In this document: one piece after another, positions 1 to 13,093 of the stretch | Numbering within the stretch: position 1 is the stretch's first letter | Layout of the letters: each line of letters begins with the position of its first letter | Assembly: GCA_017893485.1 (NCBI GenBank) | Contig: JACEHZ010000211.1 | Location: forward strand, 930,001 to 994,000 | Reading direction: 5' to 3' | DNA length: 64,000 nt | Origin: Hemerocallis citrina | Taxonomy: Eukaryota > Streptophyta > Magnoliopsida > Asparagales > Asphodelaceae | Made by a program: the position numbers and the translations under genes | The notes under the pieces: model-generated | The model's database searches: none | What the model saw: the letters and a program-made list of their open reading frames with translations, nothing else | Told to the model about the DNA's origin: nothing

Positions 1-18
1 TGCCTACAGGATCCAACA
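1..18 (+). repeat. 3' end of the copia 5' LTR
   Basis: These bases match the last bases of the 3' LTR near 8359-8376 and end in the canonical CA. Only the tail of the LTR is in the window. Confidence 0.85.
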
Positions 19-20
19 CT

Positions 21-32
21 TGGTATCAGAGC
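21..32 (+). other. Primer-binding site, initiator-Met tRNA
   Basis: TGGTATCAGAGC lies two bases after the LTR end. This is the standard plant copia primer-binding site, complementary to the 3' end of tRNA-iMet. Confidence 0.95.
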
Positions 33-45
33 CTGGTTGAGTGCA

Positions 46-1507
46 ATGTCATCTACTTCAAATGCAAGCCAATACCATGAAGGCCAATCCATACAAAGGC
101 CACCCCTATTCGATGGAAAAAACTATAACTATTGGAAGTGTAGAAGAAGATCTACCTTCAGTCCATCAATTATGAGATTTGGAACATGACTGAGACAGAA
201 TTCACCGTTCCTACAATACTCTATGCACAATGGAACGATGACATAAAGAGAAACACAATGAACAATGCAAAGGCGACGAATGCTTTATTCTGTGTACTTA
301 CCAAAGAGGAGTTCAATCGTGTGTCAAATGCAATAACGGCTCATCAAATTTGGCACACACCTGAGGTAACTCATGAAGGTATTAATAAGGTTAAAGAATC
401 TAAGATATCTGTTCTTGTTCACAGATTCGAGATGTTCCGTATGAAGGAGAACGAGAATGTGTAGGACATGATAACATGGTTCATGGACATTATAAACTCT
501 CTTGTGTCTCTTGGAAAGACTTACTCGCAAGTGGAAATGGCGAGGAAAATTCTTCGTGCCTTAACCCCCGAATGGGAGATGAAGACCACTGTCATAGAAG
601 AAGCCAACGATTTAACACAACTCTCTCTTGAGAATCTTGTGGGAAATCTTATGGCATACGAAGTACAACTTGAAGAACGCAAGAAGGATCTAGAACCTCA
701 ACAAGGCCATGTTGGATTCCGAAGATGAAGAAGAATATGAAGAAGAAATAGCTATGTTCACTAGAAAGTTCAAGAATTTTTTACGAAAAGGTAAATTTAA
801 TTCCAAGTTTAAAGATACCAATGAACTTCCCACTTGTTTCAAGTATAACAAGACAGGTCATATGAAGAAGGATTGCCCATTAGAAAATGCAAAACCAAAA
901 GGGAAGGCTCCCAACTCCAAGAAGGATAAGTACACAAAGAACAAGTACATGAAGAACAAGAAGGCATATCAAGCAACTTGGGATGATAGCTACTCTTCAT
1001 CGAAAGAAGAGAATGAGGAGTCAAACGAAGTAGCGAACATATGTTTCATGGCTACACAAAACAATGTAAGTGAAAATTTTGATTCAAATGACTTATTAGA
1101 TGCTTTCAATGAAGTTTTTCAAGAATTTAAGAAGGAGAAAATTAGAGTTAAAAATTTAGAGAAAGTCAATCAAACACTTTCTCAAGAAAATCTTAACTCA
1201 AATGTTGAAGTCAAATCTTTAAATTCTCAACTTTCAAATTTGGATGTAGATCTTATATCTCTTAAGAAAAATTATGAAGAGATATCCAAGAATGTATCTA
1301 AATTTAACAAAGAAAAGGGAGAATTTAAATGAAGTTCTCCAAAATCAAGTTCAATCTAATAAAAGATTTGGACTTGGTTTTCAAAATACTCTTGAAAAAC
1401 ATCATTCTTCTAAGAATACTAGCAGTAATAAGACCGATTCTATTTCCAGTGTAAAGAACAAATTATATGAGTTTTTTTATAAAACCAAAAACTATTGTTT
1501 TTCATGA
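46..1507 (+). pseudogene. gag: copia gag (capsid-nucleocapsid), frameshifted
   Basis: The ATG at 46 opens a typical gag start (MSSTSNASQYHEGQ), followed by PLFDGKNYNYW, the N-terminal motif of UBN2/DUF4219-type copia gags. A frameshift near 140-150 moves the reading frame into the 186-464 segment. A stop follows at 462-464, and the protein resumes at 468-728 with KILRALTPEWE, then in another frame at 709-1332. A zinc knuckle sits near 837-880 and reads CFKYNKTGHMKKDC, so its second Cys has become Tyr. The 3' part (1060-1507) is Lys/Glu/Asn-rich and probably coiled-coil. In an intact element Gag forms the virus-like particle. This copy cannot make a continuous protein. Confidence 0.85.
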
Positions 1508-1892
1508 AAATAGTAATTCTGCAGTTCAGACTAGTCGACTGAACCTTAATGTCAGTCGTCTGTCTAGAGGCTTGAGTCTTATTCAAAGAGACAAAAACCT
1601 CAGATAAGTCGACCTATTTCACCTCCCAATCGACTGACTTCTCATACAAGTCGACTGAAAGGTACAATAAATTCGATTGGACAGACTAAAAACATTTGGG
1701 TTCCAGTCAACCTGAGTCTAAACGATAGAATTACTTATATAAATTCTTATGTTCTTAATGTATATAATTCTGCAAATTATATTCCTACTTTTAGTGGTAA
1801 ATCAAACTCACTTTGGGTTTGGTTTCCCAAAAACTAATCTCTTTCGGACCCAATAAAAAGGGTACCATATTCACAATGCTTATTTTATAGGT

Positions 1893-2238
1893 ACCTAAAA
1901 GAGAACGTTGGATACTTGACAGCGGATGCTCCAAACATATGACTGGTCATGCTAATCTTCTTTCTTCCATACAAGATATAGATGGAGGAACAGTCACATT
2001 CGGTGACAACAACAAAGGGAAGGTTATTGGAATAGGCATGGTCGGTAAGAATACTACCCCTACTATAGAAGAAGTATTTATGGTTAGTAGATTAAAGCAT
2101 AATCTGTTAAGTATTAGCCAACTTTGTGATAAAGGATATAAAATTGTTTTTGAAAAAGATGCATGTTTAATATATGATTCATCTATGCAAAATCTTATTT
2201 TTCAAGGTGTTAGGAAAAACAACATTTATGAGTTATGA
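1893..2238 (+). pseudogene. copia aspartic protease fragment
   Basis: RERWILDSGCSKHMTG contains the DSG active site of retrotransposon aspartic proteases. The segment GVRKNNIYEL ends it at a TGA. The enzyme normally matures the gag-pol polyprotein. The stretch between gag and this point (1508-1890) has many stops and several GTCGACT motifs, so the gag-protease junction is lost. Confidence 0.8.
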
Positions 2239-3350
2239 TTGAAAACAAATGAATTTTCTAATGATTTTTGCTTAATAGCTTCTAACAATGATTCTTGGCT
2301 TTGGCATAAGAAATTTGGTCTTGTAAATATAAAAAATATCGCTAACTTGTCTAAATACAACATAGTTAAAGGACTGCCAAGACTATCTTTTAAGAAAGAT
2401 ATGTTATGTGATGCATTTCAACTAGGAAAACAAATCAAATCTACTTTTAAGACAAAAGAAATGATTTCTACTACTGGGCCTCTCGAATTAATCCATATGA
2501 ATTTACTTGGTCCTACTAGAGTCGCTTCTTTAAATAAAAGTAGATATATATTTGTTTTGGTACATAATTTTTCAAGATTTACATGGGTTTTCTTTTTAAA
2601 ACATAAATATGACGCCTTTGAAGAATTTGCAAATTTCTGCAAATGAATTCAAAATAAAAAATCTCTAACCATAGTCACTATTAGAAGTGATCATGGTGGA
2701 GAATGAAACGTTTTCAGAATATTGCAACAAGAATGGTATAACGCATTCATTTGTATTTCCTAGAGCTTCACCACAAAATGGAGTGGTTGAAAGAAAAAAT
2801 ATGACATTGCAAGAGTGTGCACGAACTATTCTTGTTGAAAGCAATTTGCCTAAGTACTTCTGGGATGAGGCTTATTCTACAGCATGTTATGTTTTAAATA
2901 GAATATTGATTAGGCCTAAGCTTAAGAAAACTTGTTATGAACTATTCTATGAAAGAATTCCTAAATTATCATATTTTAAAGTATTTGGATGTGAGTGTTT
3001 CATATTAAGCACTAAAGATAATTTAGATAAATTTGATGCTAGATCTAATAAGGATATCTTCATTGGATACTCAAATAGGAGAAAGACATATAGAATTTTC
3101 AATAAGTCAACTTTGACTATTGAAAAATCTATGCATGTTTCATTTGATGAATCCTTGCCTTCATCTACTGTTATTAAAGATGATGAAATTGAATCATCAC
3201 CTTTAAATAACGTTATTAAATCACTAGAGCAAACTACCCTAGACAAGTCAACTGATAAGGATCTCAAATCGACTGATGTGAATCAGTCGGCTGATGGACT
3301 TGTTAAGTCGACTGATTCTGTTGTGATGACTCAAACTTTACCCAAAGCAT
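2239..3350 (+). pseudogene. copia integrase, interrupted by stops
   Basis: The gag-pre-integrase zinc-binding segment begins with WLWHKKFG, where the second motif Cys is changed (LCDAFQLGK). The core follows with HMNLLGP, then SDHGGE, then SPQNGVVERKN, which are the D, D and E regions of the DDE integrase fold. A TGA at 2644-2646 and another at 2704-2706 break the core. The C-terminal segment FKVFGCECFILSTKDNLDKF is recognisable. Residues near 3245-3330 form a Ser-Thr-Asp-rich linker whose codons contain repeated GTCGACT or GTCAACT words. Confidence 0.85.
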
Positions 3351-5000
3351 TTGTTGAAGTTAGAGATCATCCCCATGATTTAATAATTGGTGACATTTCA
3401 CGTGGTATTCAAACAAGATCTCATATTAACATGATTTCTCATACGGCTTTCTTGTCGGATTTTAAACCGAAGAATATACAAGAAGCTTGTGAGAATGAAT
3501 TTTGGATGAATGCCATGCAAGATGAACTTAACAAATTTATAAGAAATTATGTATGGGATCTAGTTCCACGACCTCCTGATCATACTATAATTGGTACCAA
3601 ATGGGTATTTAAGAATAAGTTAGATGAATCAGGACAAGTCGTTAGGAATAAGACTATATTAGTTGCTCAAGGATATAATCAAGAAGAAGGAATCGATTTT
3701 GATGAAACATATGCTCCTGTTGCTAGACTAGAATCAATTAGGATCTTATTATCTTTTGCGTATTTTATGAATTTTAAACTTTTCCAAATGGATGTTAAAA
3801 GTGCTTTCTTGAATGGATTTATTAAGGAAAATGTTTATGTTAAGCAACCACCCGATTTCGAACATGAACAATTCCCAAACCACATTTTTAAATTGAAAAA
3901 AAGCTTTATATGGACTTAAACAAGCACCTCGTGCTTGGTATGATCGGTTAAAAACTTTTCTCTTAGAAACTGGTTTTGAGATAGGTAAAGTAGATACTAC
4001 CTTGTTTATTAGGAAAATAGAGACATATATTCTAATAATACAAATATATGTAGATGACATAATTTTTGGATCTACTAATAGTAATCTCTGTCAGGAGTTT
4101 GTTAATACCATGAAAAATGAGTTTGAGATGAATCACATGGGTGAACTCAATTATTTCCTTAGACTACAAATAAAGCAATCACAAAATGGCATATTTATTA
4201 ATCAAGAAAAATATGCTAAGAAATTACTCAAACGGTTTGGCATGTATAGGACTAGTAGTAAGACCACACATATGGCTAATACTACTACACTTGACAAAGA
4301 TGATTTAGGTAAGAGTGTCGATCAAAAACTCTATCGCGGTATGATTTGCTCACTCTTATATATAACTGCTAGTAAACCAGATATTATGTTTAGTGTATGT
4401 TTGTGTGCTAGATATCAGTTAAATCCCAAACAATCTCACTTAAAAGCTGTGAAACGCATTTTAAGATACATTAAAGGCACGTCTGAATATGGTTTGTTTT
4501 ATCTACGCACCGATAATTTTCAACTTTTGTTATATAGTGACTCTGATTTTGCTGGTAGTAAAACTGATCGTAAAAGTACTAGTGGAACTTGTCACTTTTT
4601 GGGACATTCACTAGTATCTTGGTGCAGTAAAAAGCAAAATTCGGTATCCCTATCTACTACAGAAGCTGAATATATGGCTGCAAGTTTGGCTTGTGCCCAA
4701 ATTTTTTGGTTGAAACAAACTTTATTAGATTATGGTATTTCATTTTCAAAACCTGATATAATGTATGATAATACCAGTGCTATTAATTTATCTAAAAATC
4801 CGATTCAACACTCACGTACAAAACATATTGATATTCGACATCATTTTCTACGTGATCATGTTTTAAAAGGAGATATAACTTTGGATTTTATTTCTACTGA
4901 TAAACAAGTAGCAGATATATTTACCAAACCACTTAAAGAAGATACTTTTATCTACTTTAGAAGAGAACTAGGAATTTTCTGTTTTCATGACATTTCTTGA
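3351..5000 (+). pseudogene. copia reverse transcriptase and RNase H
   Basis: RT begins near 3450 (EACENEFWMNAMQDEL) with GTKWVFKNKLDESG and FQMDVKSAFLNG. A run of seven A at 3896-3902 shifts the frame, and the protein continues as GLKQAPRAWYDRL. The catalytic YVDDI at 4047-4061 is intact. RNase H follows with YSDSDFAGSKTDRKSTSG, TTEAEYMAAS and VADIFTKPL, and ends at 5000. Apart from the frameshift this is the best preserved part of the element. RT and RNase H copy the genomic RNA into cDNA. Confidence 0.92.
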
Positions 5001-5572
5001 TAATTTATTTTGTTTAAGTCGACTTAAACATCTTTTTCAGTCGACTTATAATGTATTTTTGTTGTCCATATTTTGGTTGAATTTTGTGTTCTGGACAGTC
5101 GACTGTTTCAGTAACTAGTCGACTGACAGAAGTTTTACTTGATGTTTCGTTTGGTTTAATTTTCTCTCAACTAAGTCGACTGATATCACAACCAGTCGAC
5201 TGTCGCGATATCAGTTTGGTTTTTCTGATTCCGAATCGTCACTTAACTGAGGCATCTCCCTTTCTTACTTTTACCCATTAATGAATCTTAACCGTCCATT
5301 CCCAACTAGTCTTCATCTCAGCCGTCTACCTATTGTAAAAACCCTAAATCTCTTCCCCCTCTCACTTTCACTTTTTCTCTCAAGAAGTTTCAAGTCGACT
5401 GCCCATTTCCAGTTCTTGGTGATTTCAACTTGCTGCTCTTGGCTTGAAGATTTCTATCCAGATTTAAGGTCTTTTAGTGTCTCTTGAAGCTATTTGGGTT
5501 CTTTATCTTGTTGTTGGGTAACTCTTTCTCTTGATCTCTCAATCTTTTTCAAGTTTCCTAGTTTTTTCAACA

Positions 5573-6583
5573 ATGCCTAAACCTAAGAGAGCTAGAGGTT
5601 CTAATGTAGAAGAAGGTCAATCTTCTCAGAATTACCTTCAATACTTAAGGAATCCCAATCTTGTTGAGAAATATTTTCTCATCTGTCAAATTGAAATATT
5701 TCCGAGTAGATTTGTGAATTTTCCTGATTTAGATAGGATCCCCATCGCCCCATTGTTTGAACAATGTGGGTTATTTGACTTACTTTCCCTTATCAATCAA
5801 CCCTATTACTATCCACAACTTATCTATTTGTTTTATACAAATATGAAGGTTTCCACCTCCGAGGATGGTAACGAAATATTCTTTACTACTACGGTGAAAA
5901 ATATTCGAATGAGGTTAACTCCTGAAAAATTGGGAATTATTTTGGGTATCCCTAATGAAGGGTTAGATTTGGGTGAAATAGAGATGGATGAGGATTCTAT
6001 ATTGTCAAAAAATTTCTTGTCTAATCGAGGTGCTCTTATGACCAATAAATTGATTACGCCGCTAGCTAAGCTCGTTGCAAGAATCTTGTCGTATAACATT
6101 ATCCCTAAAATGGGTAGTTACGACCAATTTTCATATGAGTTGCAACAAGCCGTGTATGCAATTTTTGGAAATATTCAAATTAATTGGAGTCGAGTCATTT
6201 TCAATCGTCTTCATAAGGCTCACACCTCTTTCCTTCCTTTTGGTGCACTTCTTACTCATGTTTTCAATTTTTATGAAGTTGATCTTGATTCCGAGTCGAG
6301 TGTTATTACTCACTATGAGTCTTTTGACTCATAGTGAGCCACTTCTGGTCGTCGATCTTCTGCTTCTAGTTCTTCTCGTCCTAGAGCTGTCTTTGCTAAT
6401 CCTGAAAGTCTTTATAGTTCGGTTAATTAATTCATGGATCTTGTCGATCTTATCGATCTTATCCTAACAAGACAGGATACTCTTGAGGCTAGCCTTGCTA
6501 ATCTTACTCACATGTTCACTCAACAATTTCCACAACCTCCTCCTGCCTCCAAAGATGATGACGACGAAGAAGAAGAAGAATAA
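5573..6583 (+). pseudogene. Extra ORF downstream of copia pol (putative plant transposon protein)
   Basis: The ATG at 5573 begins MPKPKRARGSNVEEGQSSQ and the frame runs to a TAG at 6332-6334. It continues in the same frame after TAG-TGA and again after TAA at 6428-6430, ending at 6581-6583. The full reading is about 336 codons. The middle part includes RMRLTPEKLGIILGIPNEG and looks like the domain annotated as putative plant transposon protein in many plant retroelements; this match is from memory. The C-terminus has a leucine-rich helix and an acidic tail (DDDDEEEEE). There is no signal peptide and no convincing membrane segment, so I do not call it an envelope protein. Confidence 0.65.
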
Positions 6584-6972
6584 ACTTGATGTATTTTTTA
6601 TTTTCAACTATGTTTTATGTTTGTTATTTTTCTATGTTCTATTTGTAATATGCAACAATGTCCTTGATTTCTTATGTATAAATGTGTTATGATTATGCAA
6701 TGTTGATTTTGTTCTTTATGATATATCCTTCCTCCTTATGTTTTTGTTGATGACAAAGGGGGAGAATAATATGGTTTTGTGGTTTATATGGTTTTTTGTG
6801 TTTATATGTTTTTTTTGTGCATGTTTTAAATATATTGTTATTTATTTCACAATTGTGTGCATATTGTAGATTATTTAGGGGGGGCTTATTTCACATTTCT
6901 ATATCTTTAAATTATGTGTGACATTTTACTATGTATATTGTTATTATTATAAGTTATTGTGTTGTCATCATC
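6584..6972 (+). other. copia 3' untranslated stretch
   Basis: T-rich sequence with no coding potential, between the extra ORF and the polypurine tract. Short purine runs (AAAGGGGGAG near 6757) resemble accessory polypurine tracts. Confidence 0.5.
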
Positions 6973-6986
6973 AAAAAAGGGGAGGA
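6973..6986 (+). other. Polypurine tract of the copia element
   Basis: AAAAAAGGGGAGGA directly abuts the TG that opens the 3' LTR. It primes plus-strand synthesis in LTR retrotransposons. Confidence 0.85.
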
Positions 6987-8376
6987 TGTTGATTCTTGGT
7001 TTTAATGACTACAACACAATACAAAGTTGTTCTACCACATATCTCTTGCAGAGTGTATCAAAGTCAATACCATGGTGAAATACACAAAGGAAACACAATC
7101 TGATGAAGCTTTCAAGAGTAATTGATCAAGCTTCAAGATATCAAGACAAAGGCTCAAGTTCAAGACAAAGACTCAAGTTCAAGATAAGACTCAAAGTGCT
7201 TCAAATGTTTAAACAAAGTGTCTTGTAATATTGTATTTTTTTCTTTGAGTCTTAGAGACTTGTAATAGCCTTGTCACACACACACATACATACTTTGAAT
7301 AATCTGAGTGTTTTAAAAATTCAAAATGTCAAAACAAGCTTGAATAAGTTTAGCTGTATGAGTACCAGTTGAGCGCTCCTTGGAACCAATCGACTGTCAT
7401 AGTACGAAACTGCCTGAACTCATACAAGCTCTGGCCAGATGACTCATTATGGCAACCCAGTCGACTGTTCAAGCCGTTTTGACAGCTTTCTGAATTTAAA
7501 ACTTAATTTTCAAATTCAAAACTTTTATATCCATTTTATTACGGTTTATGGAACTGTTTTACAACATCCCTTGATTCTTACTCTATAAATAGAGTGTAGG
7601 AATCATTTAGAAATGGTTTCAAGCATTCTTTAACTTTCAAGTCATTTGTTTTCAATAAGAACAAGTGTTTCAAAATCATACAAACTCTCTAAGACTTGGT
7701 TCTCTGAATTTCAGTCTAATATAACATTGATTTTGTTTTATACTGAATTCAGAAGTTGACCTAATAGCCACTATACAAAAGAACTATCACATACAAGGCT
7801 ATAGGTTGTTGTAAACTCAATTTTTGTAGTTTTTTTCACTCTTGGGTTGTGAGAGTGGTCATCTCGGTTGGAGAGTAGGACTCTTGGTTTTATAGTCAGT
7901 TTCACTCTAGGGTGTAGAGTGGGTTTGCTCTCTCTAGTGGTGAGAGAGGTCTACCGATTTGACATTGTTGTTGTTAAAGGTCGTAGAGTATTCTTGTACT
8001 TTTTCAAGAATAGTAGAAAATCTCAAGTGGGTTGCTTGGGGACTGGATGTAGATCGGGAGGACCGAACCAAGAAATATCATTGTGTTTGGCTGTGATTAA
8101 CTCTCTGTGGTTGTATTCTCTCAACTTGCAATTTCAAGTTCTCTGAGTTTTATTTCAAAAACTTGTCTGGTAGGTCGACTGGTTTTCTGCTATAAGTCAA
8201 CTGATCAGACTTGTAACTCTTCAGTAAAATACTCTTCTTATCTGACGCACCAGTCGATTGTATATCTATTTTCAGTCGACTTAACAGTACGAAAAGTTCA
8301 AGTTTTTAATTATTTTTTATACAACACTATTCACTCCCCCTCTAGTGTTATTTGCCTTGCCTACAGGATCCAACCA
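6987..8376 (+). repeat. copia 3' LTR (about 1.39 kb)
   Basis: It starts TGTTGATTCTTGG after the polypurine tract and ends with the string that also ends the 5' LTR. The exact last base is uncertain by 1-3 bases, because the terminal CA appears as CCA here. It contains the palindrome CAGTCGACTG at 7458-7467 and related words at about 7388, 8174, 8251 and 8274. Confidence 0.88.
7584..7591 (+). promoter_or_regulatory. Candidate TATA box in the copia LTR
   Basis: TATAAATA in the context CTCTATAAATAGAG lies about 600 bases into the LTR, a usual place for the U3 core promoter. Confidence 0.6.
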
Positions 8377-9112
8377 AAGATTGGGCAAGTCCTACTAAAA
8401 TGAAAGAAATTAGAAGTTTTCTTGGGCTAACTGGCTACTACAAGAGGTTTATTCAAGGCTATGCTCAGATAGCCGTGCTGCTCACTAGTCTGACCAAGAA
8501 GAATGTAAATTTCAAGTGGACTGAGCAATGCGAGGCAAGCTTTCAAGAATTGAAAGAGAAGATGACTACTGCTCCCATTTTTGCTTTGCCTAGAGCAGGT
8601 GTTGAGTATGATGTCTACAGTGATGCTTCACATCGTGGGCTTGGGTGTGTCTTGATGCAAGAGAAAAAGGTAATCGCATATGGGTCTAGGCAACTAAGAC
8701 TGCATGAGAAGAATTATTCGAATCATGAGATGGAGTTGGCTGCAATTATCTTAGCCTTGAAGCAATAGAGGCATTACGTGTACGGTGAGAAATTAAACAT
8801 GTATACAGACCATAAAAGCTTGAAGTACATCTATCAACAGAAGGACCTGAATCTGAGGCATCGGAGATGACTGAAAGTACTTGAGGAAATTCGTCCTAAG
8901 ATTAAGTACCATCTAGGTAACGCTAATGTTGTTACTGATGCACTTAGCTGTAAAAGCAGTTTGGCCAGTTTGATCACGACCCAGAGACATTTAGCTTTGG
9001 TAGAGTTTGCCTACAACAATATTTTTTAGACTAGTATCGGAATGACGCCGTATGAAGCTCTTTAAAACATGAAGTGCAGAACTCTTGTTTGCTGGTTTGA
9101 AGTGGGGGCGCG
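8377..9112 (+). pseudogene. gypsy RT C-terminus, RNase H and start of integrase remnant
   Basis: The first residues are RT connection motifs ([15 protein letters not shown]). RNase H follows with [16 protein letters not shown] and [22 protein letters not shown] at 8766-8768 stands where the family has Trp, and a TGA at 8868-8870 also replaces Trp. After VTDALS (about 8935) the frame jumps to LALVEFAYNN and SIGMTPYEAL, so most of the integrase core is deleted. Two further stops occur. The segment ends at the solo LTR. Confidence 0.88.
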
Positions 9113-9680
9113 TGTAACACCCCGCAAAATTGAAAATTATATTTTTGCCCCTGAGTGTTACGCACGTATATTTTGTAATGTGTTTCACTACATATTTTGG
9201 ATTCGTACTATTTATACATTTTCCGTATTGATTTCAGTCAACTAAAATATAATATTTCAATCCCTGGGATTTACGTGCTTTTTACGTGTTTTGATGCACG
9301 TGTTTTCACCACTACGTACAATATTTTCTATAGGTTTAAATTATTTATTTTTATGTATTTAAATCTATTTTATAAAACGAAAATTTATTTTCCCCTTGTT
9401 TTGATTAAAATGCATTTTTTGATTTTCTGCACGTATAATGCACGTGCTTTCTACGTGTTGTGATTTCATCATGAAATATATGTAAATTAGTAAATGTAAT
9501 TTTTCTTATGTTGTTTTCGATTATATTTAATAGTTTTTCATTAATAAAGTCGATTTTTGCATTTTCATGTTTTACGTGTGACGCACGTGTTTTCGGTAAA
9601 CGTATTTGGACATATTTGTTTTCAAAATAAATTCTGGATTGTGTACCACCGTGATTTTTAATAATATAGTGATAGTAAAT

Positions 9681-9784
<104 letters not shown>

Positions 9785-10354
9785 TATATAAGATGATAAG
9801 TAATATATGTGTTCAGTTTGGTAAAACAGAGAATGGCAAAAATATTTGAATATGTGAATAATGGGTTTTGTAATGGGGTCCACGGGATTAAAAGAACAGC
9901 ATGTGCCGTTTGAAATTGTATAAATGTTATAAGTTTAAGGAGTTATAATAAATGGATTAATTTGTGATTAGAATGTGTAGTGTGGGGGCCCACTGTTTTA
10001 GAACAACATGAAATAGGCTTGGAAACATTAAAAAAAAGTATATGCATGTTTTGTAATATAATTGGAAGTGGTATAGCATAGTGGATGTGTGGAAGGAGGC
10101 CCACCCGGGAAGAAACCACACAGCAAAAGAGTTTTGCTGTGCTTTGACTTCGTCAAAGGAAAATGGATGGGGCCGATTTTGGATGAGGAAGGAGAAGGGT
10201 TTGGAGTTGGGATTTTTAGGGAGGTGAAGAGGTAGGAGTTATAAGGATGTGAAGAGTTTGGGGATTTAGGAGTTATGAAATATGAAGAGCTGGTGAATTA
10301 ATTTTAGTAATTTATTAGGTGTGTAATTTTGTAATTTGAACCCTAGCAAAATCC

Positions 10355-10362
10355 TATAAATA
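10355..10362 (+). promoter_or_regulatory. Candidate TATA box in the solo LTR
   Basis: TATAAATA in the context AATCCTATAAATAGCCCC is followed about 30 bases later by a pyrimidine-rich start region. It is a likely LTR core promoter that could still drive read-out transcription to the right. Confidence 0.6.
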
Positions 10363-12309
10363 GCCCCATCCTCTTCTCTTTGTCCACACCAAAAAAATAA
10401 ATAAGAATAAGAAAGAAAGAGAGAAAAGAAAAGAGAAGAAAGAAAGAAAGAAAAAAAGAGAGTGAGAGTTTGTGTTTGGAGGAGTCTGTCTAGAAGAAGA
10501 AGACCAAGGAAGTGCTAGAGGAGTTAGGAAGGCTTCAAGCAAATTGTTCGATCTACAACTAAGGTGGGTGATCCTATACTTTCTAATTTTAGAATAATGT
10601 ATGCTAAGTAATAAATAATGAGTAGTATAGAATTTCTTATATGATCTATGCTATGGTATGAGATGAGAATGATAAGTAATTCATGTATGATTAATAAATT
10701 AAGTCATGTTAGGGGTTAATGAGAAAAAGAATTGATTGATTATTTGTCATACATTAGCATGCATGAATGTAGAGAATTTTGATTATGTGAACAATTGATA
10801 AGTAAATAAATTATTGTAAACAAGATTTGATGTTATGAAACTCATTTGAGTGTTTATAAAAAATATAATATGTCATCTCTAATTAAAAAAGTATAAATGC
10901 AAATTTGTGTTTATCAATAAAAAGAAACGATTTTGAAAGTTGTTTTATTCTTTAAAATATGGATTATTAAATCAGTAATTTACTGTTGGAAAGTAACCCA
11001 GATTTTATGAATTAAAATATTTTCTAATAAAAGATTAGGTCAAAATTGGAGAATCGAGTTTTAATAAATAATAATAATAATAAAATAACACAAAGTCGGA
11101 ATAAAACCAACCGTGATGCTTGTATGTCGTTGGGCGCAGTTGGCATAGTGGCCTGACGCTGTGCTGGCTTTCTTGTTGGCTTGGGTTCGAAACTTGATAA
11201 GCGCAAAACTTGTTTTTTTTTATTTGTTCTAATGTATCCAGAGCCCAACGTTGAGTATAAGAGGAGTTTGAGTTAGGAAGTCGACAAAGAGTCCATTCGG
11301 ACTCTTGGCTTTCGGTCTGTGGTTTGGGTCTTGGTTGATGGGTCACGGGATCAAATCCCAACAGCCCCTTTTCTTTTTATTTTCTTATTTTTTTTGTATT
11401 TTTCAAATGATTTTAAGGATACCAATGCAATTAAATATTTGGAGAATAATCTAGGGTACATAAAATGTGATGGAAAAATCTACAAATAAGTTTAAAGGTC
11501 TACATGTATATTTTTAGAAATAATAGTAACTTTGAGATAGATTGATATTTGTCTTCAAAAACTAAATTGTTGAAGAACATGATTTGCATCGTTAGAAGAA
11601 AAGTAAAATATTGATTTGTAAATTAATTGTCTTTGATGGGATTATTCATTTGTGTTGCATACTTGATTATTATATGTATTTAAATTGCAAATGAGATTGC
11701 AAGTGATAAAATCATGTTTGTGAAAATGATAAATTTTTGTGAGATCGATGTTGAATGAAATGGTTTCATGAAAAAGAATTATTATTATTAAGGAATTATG
11801 AATAGTGCTAAAATGAGACATAGAACAAATTATGGATAAGTTAGAGATATGAATATAATAAGTTTAAGACATGATTATTAAAGGGTATATGTACCCATAT
11901 TTCTTGTACATGAAAGTTTATGATTTAGAGTTAGTAAGACCTCAGTACCGGCATTATTGAAAGAAAAGATTTGAGAAATGATTTGGAGATATGGCTAAGG
12001 AGCCATCTTGTATTTGTTGATTAAGTCCGGTAGGAGGTAAAACTGATTCTATGAGTAGAAATTATTCATGTCTTGAACTGAAGAAAATTTAGGCACATAA
12101 GTGAAGATGTAGTAAACTTAGGAAAACATAAGTGGGGTGCTCTATATAGTCGGCGGTGGACTCCAAGACTATAGACCCAGTTGGTGGACTGAGGTTGCCC
12201 CGTGGGAGACGGATTATTATATTTTAATCCGGGACTATGAGGACGGGTCAGCGGTGGACTCTGGGATCTTGAGTAGTCGGACGGATGGATTTTGTGTTTA
12301 CCGTCTCCA

Positions 12310-12311
<2 letters not shown>

Positions 12312-12382
<71 letters not shown>
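12312..12382. repeat. (TA)n microsatellite
   Basis: About 35 TA units in the 3' half of the solo LTR. Confidence 0.97.
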
Positions 12383-12383
<1 letters not shown>

Positions 12384-13093
12384 TGGGCTAGAGGGTCACA
12401 TACGGGACGATTCGCACGATGTGGAATCTGTTATAACAGCCAGCGGTGGACTCCAAGGCTGGGATTCAAATTCGTGGAATAGTCTGAACTTTGTTTTGCT
12501 ACCGGGTAGTTTTCATGGCGAGGGATCGAGCCCTGTATTGTGAAGAACGTAGGCACTTGCCCTCGGACCTATGTAGTATGGGATGCATAGAATCCGAACA
12601 AGTGTGCATTAGTGTCATCCTAGTGTAGAATGGTATGCATTAGGCATTAAGACATGACATACACTTATGTTTAGAATAATCACTTTTGACACTTTACTTG
12701 TTCATTCAATCTTTTTGTGATTTGTTAAAGTATGAGATCGTTATACTATTCCCGGCATAGAGAGGATAACCGTGTATAACATTTCGTCAGTTGTAAGTAA
12801 CTGACGTGCCCACAGATTGACATGCAGGTAATGGACTATTCATGGAGTTATAAAGTGGATATGCTGCTGCTGTTTAGAAGTTAAAGATGTTGCAAATGAT
12901 GTTAAAGTTATACAAGTTGTATTTCATTGTTGTAATCTTTTAGTCTTCCGCTGTGTAAAAACCAAGTGTAAAGGAACTCTGATGTATTGTGAATGAAAAG
13001 TTTTAAATTCCTTGTAAAATTGTACGAAGTGAAGTAAAGATCCTGTGAAATCTCGAATTTATCATTATTTGAAATTCGGGGTGTTACAGCGCG

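Larger units (their letters stand above)
1..8376 (+). mobile_element. Ty1/copia LTR retrotransposon, SIRE-like, 5' LTR cut by window edge
   Basis: The order is LTR tail, primer-binding site, gag, protease, integrase, reverse transcriptase, RNase H, extra ORF, polypurine tract and 3' LTR. Integrase before reverse transcriptase is the copia order. The string GCCTACAGGATCCAAC closes both LTRs, at about 2-17 and 8360-8374, which fixes the element ends. The 3' LTR is about 1.39 kb. That length, together with an additional ORF downstream of RNase H, fits the SIRE/Maximus lineage. All ORFs carry stops or frameshifts, so the copy is dead. It is inserted in the reverse transcriptase region of a gypsy element that resumes at 8377. 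The 5' flank lies outside the window, so the target duplication cannot be checked. Confidence 0.93.

Noticed and set aside
5281..5487. Possible env or signal-peptide ORF after copia pol
   Set aside because: Short, low-complexity Leu/Ser ORF in the spacer; the ORF starting at 5573 is the credible gene there.
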